The translations under genes were made by a program, and so were the position numbers. Below, piece after piece: positions 8,039 through 16,017 of a stretch of DNA of 64,000 nucleotides. Source of the stretch: Rhizobium nepotum 39/7 (GTDB taxonomy: Bacteria; Pseudomonadota; Alphaproteobacteria; Rhizobiales; Rhizobiaceae). The notes under the pieces were generated by a model that worked only from the letters and a program-made list of their open reading frames with translations, ran no database searches and was not told the DNA's origin. Location of the stretch: the NCBI RefSeq assembly GCF_000949865.1, contig NZ_JWJH01000002.1, positions 1 through 64,000 on the forward strand, read 5' to 3'. Position 1 is the stretch's first letter. Every line of letters begins with the position of its first letter.

Positions 8039-8923
8039 TCAGATTTCTCTTTCCAGATTGACGGCCGTCGGAATTTGTCCGCCGGCAGCGCCCTTGTCTT
8101 CCGTGACATTGTTCAGGAGATGATCGGCAATCAACTCAGCCTGGAATTTACCCAGCTCGTAGCAATAGGTGATCTCGCGTTTTTCAGCCGACCAGTAGAC
8201 ATCGGGACGCCCGCAGGATCTGGCCGTCAGTTTGACGTCACCCTTCAGACCATAAGCGCCGAAACTGCGGCTGATAAGATCGAGGACCTTCGATTCCTTG
8301 ACCATGATGGCGTATGGCTCAAGCTCCGGGTCGCGCGGCGGCATGTAACTCACGGTAAATCGGGACTGCGTCTGCGTCCGGTGAGGCACCAGAAAATCCT
8401 CCCATGCGGCGGCTATATGCGGATAGGCGGCACCGCATTTGGCAAACTCGCCATTGGCCAGCCCCATCATGGCGGCAAGATCGCCGTAACCGTCCTTGTC
8501 GCGACCGACCATCAGGCAGGCCATATTGCGGTCGCGGTTTCTGTCCGGAATGAGTGCCGAAAAGACCGGCGCTTCGTGCTGGGGCAAGGCCTCCGCCTCG
8601 CGCGCGAGATACCAGCTGTCGGTGGCGTTGACGAGCGCGGTGTCGAGCCATTCCTCGTTGGCCTGAAGGATAAGCGTGCCCGCCAGCTGGTCCGCCGGGG
8701 CCTGTGCACTGCCGGTCTCCGGCGTTCCGTAATCCGAGATCAGCATGCGCGCACCCTCGTGATAAAGCGAGAAGATCGCATTGCCGATGACGAAATTGAC
8801 CGCCTGCTGGAGCTGATCGTCGGACAGGCCATCGAGACCGGAGGCGACCTGCGCCTGGGCGTCAATCGGAACCGTCAACGAAACGAAAGCCAGCGGGACG
8901 GCGGCCAGAAAACGACGGAACAT
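8039..8923 (-). CDS. exported DUF4344-like protein with a degenerate metallopeptidase motif
   Basis: This encodes 294 residues from ATG 8923, which follows GGAAGG and begins a Sec signal peptide (MFRRFLAAVPLAFVSLTVPIDAQA). The upstream ATG at 8956 would bury that signal. The body resembles the DUF4344 family of putative metallopeptidases: NFVIGNAIFSLYHEGARMLI near the N-terminus, a second half with SKVLDLISRSFGAYGL, and a terminal ITYCYELGKFQAELIADHL. The HExxH zinc motif of that family is here HEGAR and the expected downstream acidic residue is missing, so it is probably not an active protease. Confidence 0.65.
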   Translation of the reverse strand: MFRRFLAAVPLAFVSLTVPIDAQAQVASGLDGLSDDQLQQAVNFVIGNAIFSLYHEGARMLISDYGTPETGSAQAPADQLAGTLILQANEEWLDTALVNATDSWYLAREAEALPQHEAPVFSALIPDRNRDRNMACLMVGRDKDGYGDLAAMMGLANGEFAKCGAAYPHIAAAWEDFLVPHRTQTQSRFTVSYMPPRDPELEPYAIMVKESKVLDLISRSFGAYGLKGDVKLTARSCGRPDVYWSAEKREITYCYELGKFQAELIADHLLNNVTEDKGAAGGQIPTAVNLEREI

Positions 8924-9085
8924 AAATTGAGACCTTCCGGGATCGAGGAGCGCCACTGATTCCCGAAGCTAACGAGTCATGCAATGGGCTGGTTGCATCG
9001 CCCGTCAAGAATCGGGTGGATAGAGGCTTGTTTCGGGGTCATAGCTGCAAAGAAGCAACGCCGATCCGAACCAGAGGGGACCGCA

Positions 9086-9553
9086 ATGACCGATCTCGTT
9101 TTCACCGCAATGCCGGAAGGGCAAGCCGCAGCCTTCCGGGCGGGAGCTGCCGACGCCTATGGCAACCCGCCGGAAAAAGCCGTTTCTCCCGGCGGCATGC
9201 CCTGCCGCCATTGCCTTTCCCAGATCGGCGAAGGCGAAAGTATGCTGATCCTCGCCTACCGGCCCTTCCCCTCGCTCCAGCCCTATGCCGAAACCGGTCC
9301 GGTCTTTCTTCATGCGGAGGCCTGTAAGCGCTATCCGCACACGGACGCCATTCCGCCGATGCTGGACAGCCCGGACTATATCGTTCGCGGATATGGCGCT
9401 GACGACCGCATCGTCTACGGCACCGGCGCGGTGACGGCGACGGGCGAGATCGTTTCACGCGCGGAGCATCTCTTGCAACGCACAGACGTCGCTTACGTGC
9501 ATGTGCGCTCCGCCCGCAACAATTGCTATCAGTGCCGTATAGACACAGCATAA
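9086..9553 (+). CDS. DUF1203 domain protein
   Basis: This encodes 155 residues from ATG 9086, chosen because GAGGGGA sits just upstream (about 9076-9082); a longer frame begins at 8984 without support. The conserved block is GGMPCRHCLSQIGEGESMLI followed by YRPFPSLQPYAETGPVFLHAEAC, with two conserved Cys and a His, and a C-terminal YVHVRSARNNCYQCRI. This is the DUF1203 pattern, a cytosolic family of unknown function common in proteobacteria. It precedes the PilZ gene by 98 bases. Confidence 0.82.
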   Translation: MTDLVFTAMPEGQAAAFRAGAADAYGNPPEKAVSPGGMPCRHCLSQIGEGESMLILAYRPFPSLQPYAETGPVFLHAEACKRYPHTDAIPPMLDSPDYIVRGYGADDRIVYGTGAVTATGEIVSRAEHLLQRTDVAYVHVRSARNNCYQCRIDTA

Positions 9554-9651
9554 TCGCGCGATTACTTGCAATTTTAAGGAAACAGCTAAACGGCTCTCAA
9601 ACTTTCTGCGCCATGATACTGGCATCGGAAACAATTGATTTGAGTAGCAAA

Positions 9652-9987
9652 ATGACAAACAACCTTAACATTGCGACCCGCACTGCAACCCGCAGCAAAA
9701 CCAGGATCTTTGCGACCGTGCACTATTTCAGCCAGTCGACCAGAGGCCGCGTGCTGGACCTGTCCGCCACCGGAATGGCGCTGGAACTGGATGGACCTTT
9801 CGCAGCCGCCAAGGGAAGCCGGGTCAAGGTGCAGAGCGAGGATCTGGGCTTCATCGAGGGCGTCGTGCAATGGCAGCATCAGAACCGCCTCGGCCTGCAG
9901 CTCAAACTCTCGACCAATACGCTGGCGCAGCTTTCCTCCTATTTCCGCTTCTTCCACGAAGATGTGAAGCCAACGCTCGCCCGCTGA
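9652..9987 (+). CDS. PilZ domain protein (candidate c-di-GMP receptor)
   Basis: This encodes 111 residues made of a single PilZ domain. The cyclic-di-GMP contacts are visible as the Arg residues around TRSKTRIF and, 20 residues later, DLSATGMAL (D-x-S-x-x-G). A GFIEGVVQWQHQNRLGLQL segment completes the barrel. Single-domain PilZ proteins act as adaptors for motility, exopolysaccharide or cellulose control; the partner here is unknown. The start is uncertain: ATG 9652 begins just before the domain, and ATG 9613 or 9523 would add an unrelated N-terminus. Confidence 0.8.
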   Translation: MTNNLNIATRTATRSKTRIFATVHYFSQSTRGRVLDLSATGMALELDGPFAAAKGSRVKVQSEDLGFIEGVVQWQHQNRLGLQLKLSTNTLAQLSSYFRFFHEDVKPTLAR

Positions 9988-10096
9988 CCTATTCGGTCCG
10001 GAAGCAGGGATGCGCAGACCGGACATGACGCATTCCCGGTGTGCGCCATGTGCCCTTGCGATAAAAAATTTATCAAACGGTTGAAAACTGGCCGGG

Positions 10097-10114
10097 GTGT
10101 CACTGGCTTGTCAT
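10097..10114 (+). promoter_or_regulatory. candidate Pho box upstream of cpdB
   Basis: Two direct repeats, GTGTCAC (10097-10103) and TTGTCAT (10108-10114), are separated by four bases, giving the 11-bp period of PhoB sites (CTGTCAT-N4-CTGTCAT). Each half matches six of seven positions. It lies about 80 bases before the cpdB start, whose product releases phosphate from nucleotides. Confidence 0.55.
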
Positions 10115-10193
10115 TTTGTTGATGGACTCCTCGTCGATTGCTTCTACCTTGTCGTTTTTCATGACAGAGCAAGCTTCATACGAAGGAGTCCCC

Positions 10194-12182
10194 ATGTCGT
10201 CGCTTCTCGCTCTCCACCCCATCACCCGCCGTTCGCTTCTCGGCGGCATTGCGGCCTCCTCGGCGCTGGTGCTGCTGCATCCTTTCGCCGCGCGCGCTGC
10301 GGCCAATCAGGCACATCTGCGCATCATGGAAACGACTGATATCCACGTTCACGTCTTTCCCTATGATTATTACGCCGACAAACCGAACGACACGATGGGT
10401 CTGGCGCGCACCGCCTCGATCATCGGCACCATCCGCGCTGAGGCCGGAAACTCGATGCTGGTGGACAATGGCGACTTCCTGCAGGGCAACCCGCTTGGCG
10501 ACTACATCGCCTATGAGCGCGGCATGAAGGCGGGCGACAAGCACCCAGTCATCAATGCCATGAATGTTCTGGGCTATGATTGCGGCACGCTCGGCAACCA
10601 CGAGTTCAATTACGGCCTCGACTATATGTCAAACACGCTGGCGGGCGCCGGTTTCCCTTACGTCTGCGCCAACCTCACGAAAGGTGAGCTGGCTTCCGAT
10701 CCCAAGAAGGACGATCTGTTCTTCAAGCCCTATGTCATCCTCGAAAAGCAGATCCGTGACGGCGCAGGCGTGACAAGCCCGGTCAAGGTCGGCGTCATCG
10801 GTTTCGTGCCGCCGCAGATCATGATGTGGGATTCCAAGAACCTGGAAGGCAAGGCCCAGACGCGCGATATCGTCGAGGCGGCCAAAGCCTGGGTGCCTGT
10901 CATGAAGGAAGAAGGCGCAGACATCATCATCGCGCTCTCCCATTCCGGCATCGACGGCAAGGGCCAGAGCGAACGCATGGAAAACGCCTCGCTTTATCTG
11001 GCGGGTGTCGAGGGCATCGACGCCATCTTCACCGGTCACCAGCATCTGGTGTTCCCCGGTCCGAAGACATGGGACGGCATCGAGGGCGTGGATGCGGTCA
11101 AGGGCACGCTGCTGGGCAAGCCGGCCGTGATGGCCGGTTTCTGGGGTTCGCATATGGGCCTGATCGATTTGCTGCTCGAAAAGGACGGCAAGAGCTGGAA
11201 GATCATTGACTTCACCTCTGAGGCCCGGCCGATCTACCACCGCGACGACAATCGCAAGATCGTCGCCGACTTTACGGACAAGCCGGAGGTCATCGCCGCC
11301 GCCAAGGCCGATCACGAAGCGGCGCTCGCCTATGTGCGCCGCCCGGTCGGCAAGACGTCGGCCCCGCTCTATTCCTATTTCGCGCTGGTGGCCGACGATC
11401 CTTCCGTGCAGATCGTCTCCAACGCCCAGACCTGGTACATCAAGGACATGCTGAAGGAAGGGCAATACAAGGATCTGCCCGTGCTTTCGGCAGCGGCGCC
11501 CTTCAAGTCGGGCGGTCGCGGCGGCGCGGATTATTATACCGATGTCCCCGCCGGTGACATCGCCATCAAGAACGTCGCCGACCTTTACCTCTACCCCAAC
11601 ACGGTGCAGGCGGTGCTGATCAACGGCGCGCAGGTCAAGAACTGGCTGGAAATGTCGGCCGGCATGTTCAACACGGTCGAGGCCGGTGCAAAGGACGCAC
11701 CGCTCTTGAACGCGGATTTCCCGTCCTATAATTTCGACGTTATCGACGGTGTCACCTACCAGATCGATGTTTCCAAACCGGCGAAATTCGACAAGGACGG
11801 CAAGGCGGTCAATCCCGACAGCAACCGCATCGTCGACCTGCAATTTAATGGCAAGCCGATCGATCCCGAACAGAAATTCGTGGTGGCGACCAACAATTAC
11901 CGGGCAAGCGGCGGCGGCAAATTCCCGGATATCGCCGCCGACAAGGTGATCTTCGTGGCGCCGGACACCAACCGCGACGTGATCGTGCGCTATATCATCG
12001 ATCAGGGCACCATCAATCCATCGGCGGATGCCAACTGGTCCTTCGCTCCGGTTGCCAATACGTCCGCGATCTTCGAGACCGGCCCGAAGGGTCGCCATTA
12101 TGCGGCGGATATCAAGGGCGCGAAAATCGAGGATGCCGGTGACGGCGCGGAAGGTTTCGCGAAGTTCCGCCTAGTGCTCTAA
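10194..12182 (+). CDS. cpdB: 2',3'-cyclic-nucleotide 2'-phosphodiesterase / 3'-nucleotidase, Tat-exported
   Basis: This encodes 662 residues from ATG 10194 behind GAAGGAG. A twin-arginine signal (TRRSLLGGIAAS, then LHPFAARAAA) directs folded export to the periplasm. The metallophosphoesterase domain carries the metal motifs TTDIHVHV, DNGDFLQGNPLGDY, GNHEFNYGLDY and FTGHQHLVFP. The C-terminal 5'-nucleotidase domain has ATNNYRASGGGKFP. The enzyme hydrolyses 2',3'-cyclic nucleotides and 3'-nucleotides to supply phosphate and nucleosides. It is monocistronic with its own terminator, and a candidate Pho box suggests induction by phosphate starvation. Confidence 0.92.
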   Translation: MSSLLALHPITRRSLLGGIAASSALVLLHPFAARAAANQAHLRIMETTDIHVHVFPYDYYADKPNDTMGLARTASIIGTIRAEAGNSMLVDNGDFLQGNPLGDYIAYERGMKAGDKHPVINAMNVLGYDCGTLGNHEFNYGLDYMSNTLAGAGFPYVCANLTKGELASDPKKDDLFFKPYVILEKQIRDGAGVTSPVKVGVIGFVPPQIMMWDSKNLEGKAQTRDIVEAAKAWVPVMKEEGADIIIALSHSGIDGKGQSERMENASLYLAGVEGIDAIFTGHQHLVFPGPKTWDGIEGVDAVKGTLLGKPAVMAGFWGSHMGLIDLLLEKDGKSWKIIDFTSEARPIYHRDDNRKIVADFTDKPEVIAAAKADHEAALAYVRRPVGKTSAPLYSYFALVADDPSVQIVSNAQTWYIKDMLKEGQYKDLPVLSAAAPFKSGGRGGADYYTDVPAGDIAIKNVADLYLYPNTVQAVLINGAQVKNWLEMSAGMFNTVEAGAKDAPLLNADFPSYNFDVIDGVTYQIDVSKPAKFDKDGKAVNPDSNRIVDLQFNGKPIDPEQKFVVATNNYRASGGGKFPDIAADKVIFVAPDTNRDVIVRYIIDQGTINPSADANWSFAPVANTSAIFETGPKGRHYAADIKGAKIEDAGDGAEGFAKFRLVL

Positions 12183-12190
12183 GGATTAAA

Positions 12191-12221
12191 GCCCTCCCGG
12201 CGTTTCATTGGCCGGGAGGGC
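12191..12221 (+). terminator. strong terminator of cpdB
   Basis: An 11-base perfect stem (GCCCTCCCGGC 12191-12201 with GCCGGGAGGGC 12211-12221) and a nine-base loop begin eight bases after the cpdB stop, followed by CATTTATT. Confidence 0.85.
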
Positions 12222-12377
12222 ATTTATTCAATTACGACCGATTACGATACGCAGCAGCAACGGTAGTTCCGGCGGCGGCTTTTGTTCGATGCGCTGCCGC
12301 GACCTTCTCCCCGGCGGGAAGAAGAAACAAGCGGCACTCTCCTGGTCCATATACAATTGTCACGCTGGCAGCCAATG

Positions 12378-13346
12378 TCACTCCGCGGCGACAGCAATGT
12401 TCCGTTGCTTGTTCGCGGTCAGCATTTCGCCGAAATCCTTGTGCTTCGGGCACGTCGACAGGCGCTGCTGAAATGCCTCGGCGAGCCACTGACCGGCAGG
12501 ACCGGCGGGTGTATCGACCCGGCGGAGCGCAAAGAGCGGGTATTCGCCCTGCTCATAGGCCTCGAGATCGAGCGCTTTCAGGCTGCCATTGGCAAGATCG
12601 TTGCGGACGATCGATGCGGGCAGACCACCCCAACCCAGACCACCCTTGATAAGCTGGTACTTCGTAGCGATGTCGCTGATCCGCCATGTCTTGTAGGAAA
12701 GTACATTGAAATCACGCCCCTTGGTCAGTCCCGACGCATCGGTAACCACGAGCTGAACCTCTTCGCGCACATCGGCCAGCCCGAGCGGCCGTTCGATCTG
12801 CGCCAGTGGGTGATCGGCAGCGACGACTGGCAGCATGAAGGAATGGCCGATCTTTTCAACAACAAGCTCATCGTCCTGACGCAACAGCGCCCCACCGATG
12901 CCGATGCCCGCCTTGCGGGAGAGCACCATATCCATCACCATGCCCAACTCGCCGACATTGAGGCTGAGGGTGACGGTGGGGAATTCCTTGCGAAAATCCC
13001 GCAGCACCGCAACAACGGCTTCCGCCGGGACCATGGTGCTGATGGCGACGGAAAGCTCCGCCTCAAGCCCCTGTTTCAGCCCCTTGGCGCGCGCACGCAT
13101 CTCCTGCAAACCGGCAACGATGCGTCTTGCATCCTCCAGCATGGCACGGCCCTCGTCCGTCAGCCGGGGCTGGCGTACGCCATTACGCTCGAACAGGCTG
13201 ACTTCAAGCTGCGTCTCGAGATTGGCGATGGTGTAGCTGACCACCGACTGGGCGCGATTGAGCGCCCGTGACGCGGCGGAGAAACTGCCGGTCTCGGCCA
13301 CCATCAAAAATACCTGCAATTGGTCGAGTGTCGGGTTCGCGTCCAT
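12378..13346 (-). CDS. LysR-family transcriptional regulator
   Basis: This encodes 322 residues. An N-terminal winged helix-turn-helix (LDQLQVFLMVAETGSFSAAS, then RAQSVVSYTIANLE and LFER) occupies residues 8-65. It is followed by the linker helix and a two-lobe effector domain (VAADHPLAQI near residue 185). It is transcribed away from azoR across a 148-base intergenic region, the usual arrangement in which a LysR protein controls its divergent neighbour and itself. The effector is unknown; a quinone, azo or thiol-reactive electrophile would fit the target. Confidence 0.9.
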   Translation of the reverse strand: MDANPTLDQLQVFLMVAETGSFSAASRALNRAQSVVSYTIANLETQLEVSLFERNGVRQPRLTDEGRAMLEDARRIVAGLQEMRARAKGLKQGLEAELSVAISTMVPAEAVVAVLRDFRKEFPTVTLSLNVGELGMVMDMVLSRKAGIGIGGALLRQDDELVVEKIGHSFMLPVVAADHPLAQIERPLGLADVREEVQLVVTDASGLTKGRDFNVLSYKTWRISDIATKYQLIKGGLGWGGLPASIVRNDLANGSLKALDLEAYEQGEYPLFALRRVDTPAGPAGQWLAEAFQQRLSTCPKHKDFGEMLTANKQRNIAVAAE

Positions 13347-13494
13347 GTTCCATCCACTTTATCGATAGGTCACTTCCATATTATCACAGTTTTCTTGATG
13401 GCTGCAATTTTTCATATAGGGGCAAAGGCGGTGCATCATGCACTTCCGCCCTCCCAAGCGCCCGTCAATCCATCGCTTATGCAAGGAAAAGACC

Positions 13495-14112
13495 ATGTCC
13501 AATATTCTGCTCATCACCTCCAGCCCGCGTGGCGACGAATCGGTTTCCAACAAGTTTTCCGGTGAACTCGCAAGCAAGCTGAAGGCCAAGTCGGCTGCCA
13601 ACACCCTTGTTCATCGCGATCTCGCCGCTGACCCGATCCCGCATCTCGACACCGTCAAGACCGCCGCGATCCGCAAGCCGGCCGACCAGCGCACGCCTGT
13701 AGAAGCAATTGCCGCCGAATATTCCGACAAGCTGGTTGCCGAGCTTCTGGCCGCCGACACTGTCGTCATCGGCACCGGCCTCATCAACTTCAACATCTAT
13801 TCCGGCCTGAAATCGTGGATCGACAACGTCGCCCGCGCCGGCCAGACCTTCACCTACACCGAAACCGGCCCGATCGGCCTTGCCACGGGTAAGAAGGTCT
13901 ACATCGTGCTGGCCGCCGCCGGCGTCTATTCGGAAGGCCCGGCCGCTCCGCTGAACCACGCAGTACCCTATCTGAAGACCGTGCTCGGCTTCATGGGCAT
14001 GACGGATGTGGAAGTGATTTACGTTGAAGGCCTGGCTTTCGGTCCGGAAGCCGTTGAAAAGGCCGTTGCCGCCGCCGGCGCCAAGGTCGCCGAACTGGCG
14101 CAGGCTGCCTGA
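13495..14112 (+). CDS. azoR: FMN-dependent NADH-azoreductase / quinone reductase
   Basis: This encodes 205 residues with a flavodoxin-like fold. The FMN phosphate loop is SSPRGDESVSNKF near the N-terminus, and the conserved INFNIYSGLKSWIDNVARAGQTF segment with LAAAGVYSEGP fits AzoR. The start is ATG 13495 with AAGGAAAA upstream; a longer frame begins at 13438. The enzyme reduces azo dyes and quinones by two electrons with NADH and probably protects against electrophilic quinones. Control by the divergent LysR gene is inferred from position. Confidence 0.92.
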   Translation: MSNILLITSSPRGDESVSNKFSGELASKLKAKSAANTLVHRDLAADPIPHLDTVKTAAIRKPADQRTPVEAIAAEYSDKLVAELLAADTVVIGTGLINFNIYSGLKSWIDNVARAGQTFTYTETGPIGLATGKKVYIVLAAAGVYSEGPAAPLNHAVPYLKTVLGFMGMTDVEVIYVEGLAFGPEAVEKAVAAAGAKVAELAQAA

Positions 14113-14174
14113 CGCATATTTTGATGCGGGGCGATGCCGGCAGGATTGCCGGTATCGGCCAAGCCACATCCTGT

Positions 14175-14207
14175 AACGGCCGTGCCATGTCACGGCCGTT
14201 ATTTTTT
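14175..14207 (+). terminator. terminator of azoR
   Basis: A ten-base perfect stem (AACGGCCGTG 14175-14184 with CACGGCCGTT 14191-14200) closes a six-base loop and is followed by ATTTTTT. Confidence 0.88.
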
Positions 14208-14276
14208 GCCGTACGAAGCCGCATATAGGCGGCGGCGCTTCACCTTAAGAAGGTGAGCCGGCGGAGGAAAACATCA

Positions 14277-14585
14277 TTATTTTCCCGGAAAAAGCGATGC
14301 GCCGTTCTGGTCGATGATCAGCTTTGCCTTGCGGATCGTGAATTCCACCGCGTCGTCCATGCTGGTGAAGACATCGGCGCGCACGAACTCGTGCACCAGC
14401 GTTTCGTCGCCATCCTTTTTCTCGATACGGCCTGCCAGGCGGAACTGGCCGCCTTCCTTCAGTGGCGTCGCATAGATCAGATACTCTCCATGCGCATGCG
14501 GTTCCGACTGCGCTGCCTTCTGCGGCGCGTCTGCAGACTGGCCGGATCCGAAGGCCGAAAGGATTTTGGAAAAAAACGATGCCAT
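14277..14585 (-). CDS. HlyU-family protein
   Basis: This encodes 102 residues from ATG 14585, which has GGGAG about nine bases upstream. A GTG nine bases earlier would overlap that site and is rejected. The C-terminal part (YLIYATPLKEGGQFRLAGRI, then DVFTSMDDAVEFTIRKAKLIID) matches the alphaproteobacterial HlyU family, named after but unlike the Vibrio ArsR-type HlyU. No DNA-binding motif is visible, so a regulatory role is not supported by the sequence. It precedes ilvA on its strand order but is separated from it by 77 bases downstream of ilvA's stop side. Confidence 0.72.
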   Translation of the reverse strand: MASFFSKILSAFGSGQSADAPQKAAQSEPHAHGEYLIYATPLKEGGQFRLAGRIEKKDGDETLVHEFVRADVFTSMDDAVEFTIRKAKLIIDQNGASLFPGK

Positions 14586-14662
14586 GGTTTTCACTCCCTC
14601 AAATCTATGTCGTCTTTCGAAGGGCGGATATGTTCCGCCCTTCCCCGTCGCTCTAACCCCAA

Positions 14663-15937
14663 TCAGATGATCAGGTTCGACAGGATGTCGTTTTCGGTAA
14701 TATCTTCATAACCGAGACCTGCAGCCTCGAAGCGCTCCAGAAGCCCTGCGAAGTTTTCCGTAGCGCTCGTTTCGATGCCGATCAGGATCGAGCCGAAATT
14801 GCGGGCCGATTTCTTCAGGTACTCGAAGCGGGCGATATCGTCGTCCGGGCCGAGCAGGTTGAGGAAATCGCGCAGCGCGCCGGGGCGCTGCGGCAGGCGC
14901 AGAATGAAGTATTTCTTCACGCCGGTGTGCCGCATGGCGCGTTCCTTCACGTCCGGCAGACGCTCGAAATCGAAATTGCCACCGGAAACAACGACGATGA
15001 CCGTCTTGCCTTCCAGCTTCTCGCGGCCGAGCGTCTCCAGCGCGGCGATCGATAGCGCACCCGCCGGTTCCAACACCACGCCTTCGAGGTTCAGCATCTC
15101 GATGATCGTGACGCAGATGGCGTTTTCGGGAATGAGCAGTACCTGCTCAGCCGGAAAATCCTTTAACGCCTTGAAGTTCAGGTCGCCGATGCGGGCGACG
15201 GCGGCGCCATCGACGAAATTGTCGATCTTGGTGAGCGTCACCGGCTCGCCGCGTTCGAGGCTTCTTGTCAAGCTCGGCGCACCTTCCGGTTCGCAGAATA
15301 CGAAATTTTCCTTCTGGACGGTGCCGGCCAGAAAACCCGTCAGGCCAGCCGACAGCCCGCCACCGCCAACCGGCATGATGACGATCTCCGGCTTGGTGCC
15401 ATCCGGAAGCTGGTCCATGATTTCAGCGGCGACCGTTGCCTGACCTTCGACGATATCCTCATGGTCGAAAGGCGGCACCATATAGCCGTCATTGTCTTCC
15501 ACATATTTGCGCGCGGCGGCGTAACACTGGTCGAATATATCGCCCACCAGACGGATGCTGATGAATTCGCCGCCGAAGATGCGGGTCTTGTCGATCTTCT
15601 GCTGCGGTGTCGTCACCGGCATGAAAACGACGCCGTGAACGCCGAAATGGCGGCAGGCGAAGGCAAAACCCTGCGCATGGTTGCCGGCCGAAGCACAGAC
15701 GAAAATCTTGCCCTTGCCGGCCTTGGCCACCGCCTTGCGGAGAAAATTGAATGCGCCTCTAATCTTGTAGGAACGAACCGGGGACAGATCCTCACGCTTC
15801 AGCCAAATCGACGCGCCATACCGACGGCTGAGATGTTCATTCAACTGCAACGGCGTTTCCGGGAATATCTCCCGCACTTCCCGCCGCGCTGCTTCCACAA
15901 GCTGCTTGTCCACGATTGTCAATCCATTGAAATTCAT
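14663..15937 (-). CDS. ilvA: threonine ammonia-lyase
   Basis: This encodes 424 residues of PLP-dependent threonine deaminase, converting threonine to 2-oxobutanoate for isoleucine synthesis. The PLP lysine is in VRSYKIRGAFN near residue 49, with CASAGNHAQG and the phosphate loop VGGGGLSAG after it. The C-terminal region (FILRLPQRPGALRDFLN) is a single ACT-like regulatory domain, shorter than the double domain of the 514-residue E. coli enzyme, so feedback control may be simpler. The start is set at ATG 15937 (MNFNGLTIVD), where family similarity begins; ATG 15976 is possible. It is divergent from trkH. Confidence 0.92.
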   Translation of the reverse strand: MNFNGLTIVDKQLVEAARREVREIFPETPLQLNEHLSRRYGASIWLKREDLSPVRSYKIRGAFNFLRKAVAKAGKGKIFVCASAGNHAQGFAFACRHFGVHGVVFMPVTTPQQKIDKTRIFGGEFISIRLVGDIFDQCYAAARKYVEDNDGYMVPPFDHEDIVEGQATVAAEIMDQLPDGTKPEIVIMPVGGGGLSAGLTGFLAGTVQKENFVFCEPEGAPSLTRSLERGEPVTLTKIDNFVDGAAVARIGDLNFKALKDFPAEQVLLIPENAICVTIIEMLNLEGVVLEPAGALSIAALETLGREKLEGKTVIVVVSGGNFDFERLPDVKERAMRHTGVKKYFILRLPQRPGALRDFLNLLGPDDDIARFEYLKKSARNFGSILIGIETSATENFAGLLERFEAAGLGYEDITENDILSNLII

Positions 15938-16017
15938 AATGGCACCCGCTATGCCATAGGAAGTCGTCGGAGACAAAGACTCATTTCAGCGCAGCCACGA
16001 ACCCTGGGTTTCATTTC

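Noticed and set aside
14230..14262. Hairpin CACCTT-AAG-AAGGTG as a terminator of the HlyU-like gene
   Set aside because: The stem is short and interrupted and has no T run on the minus strand.
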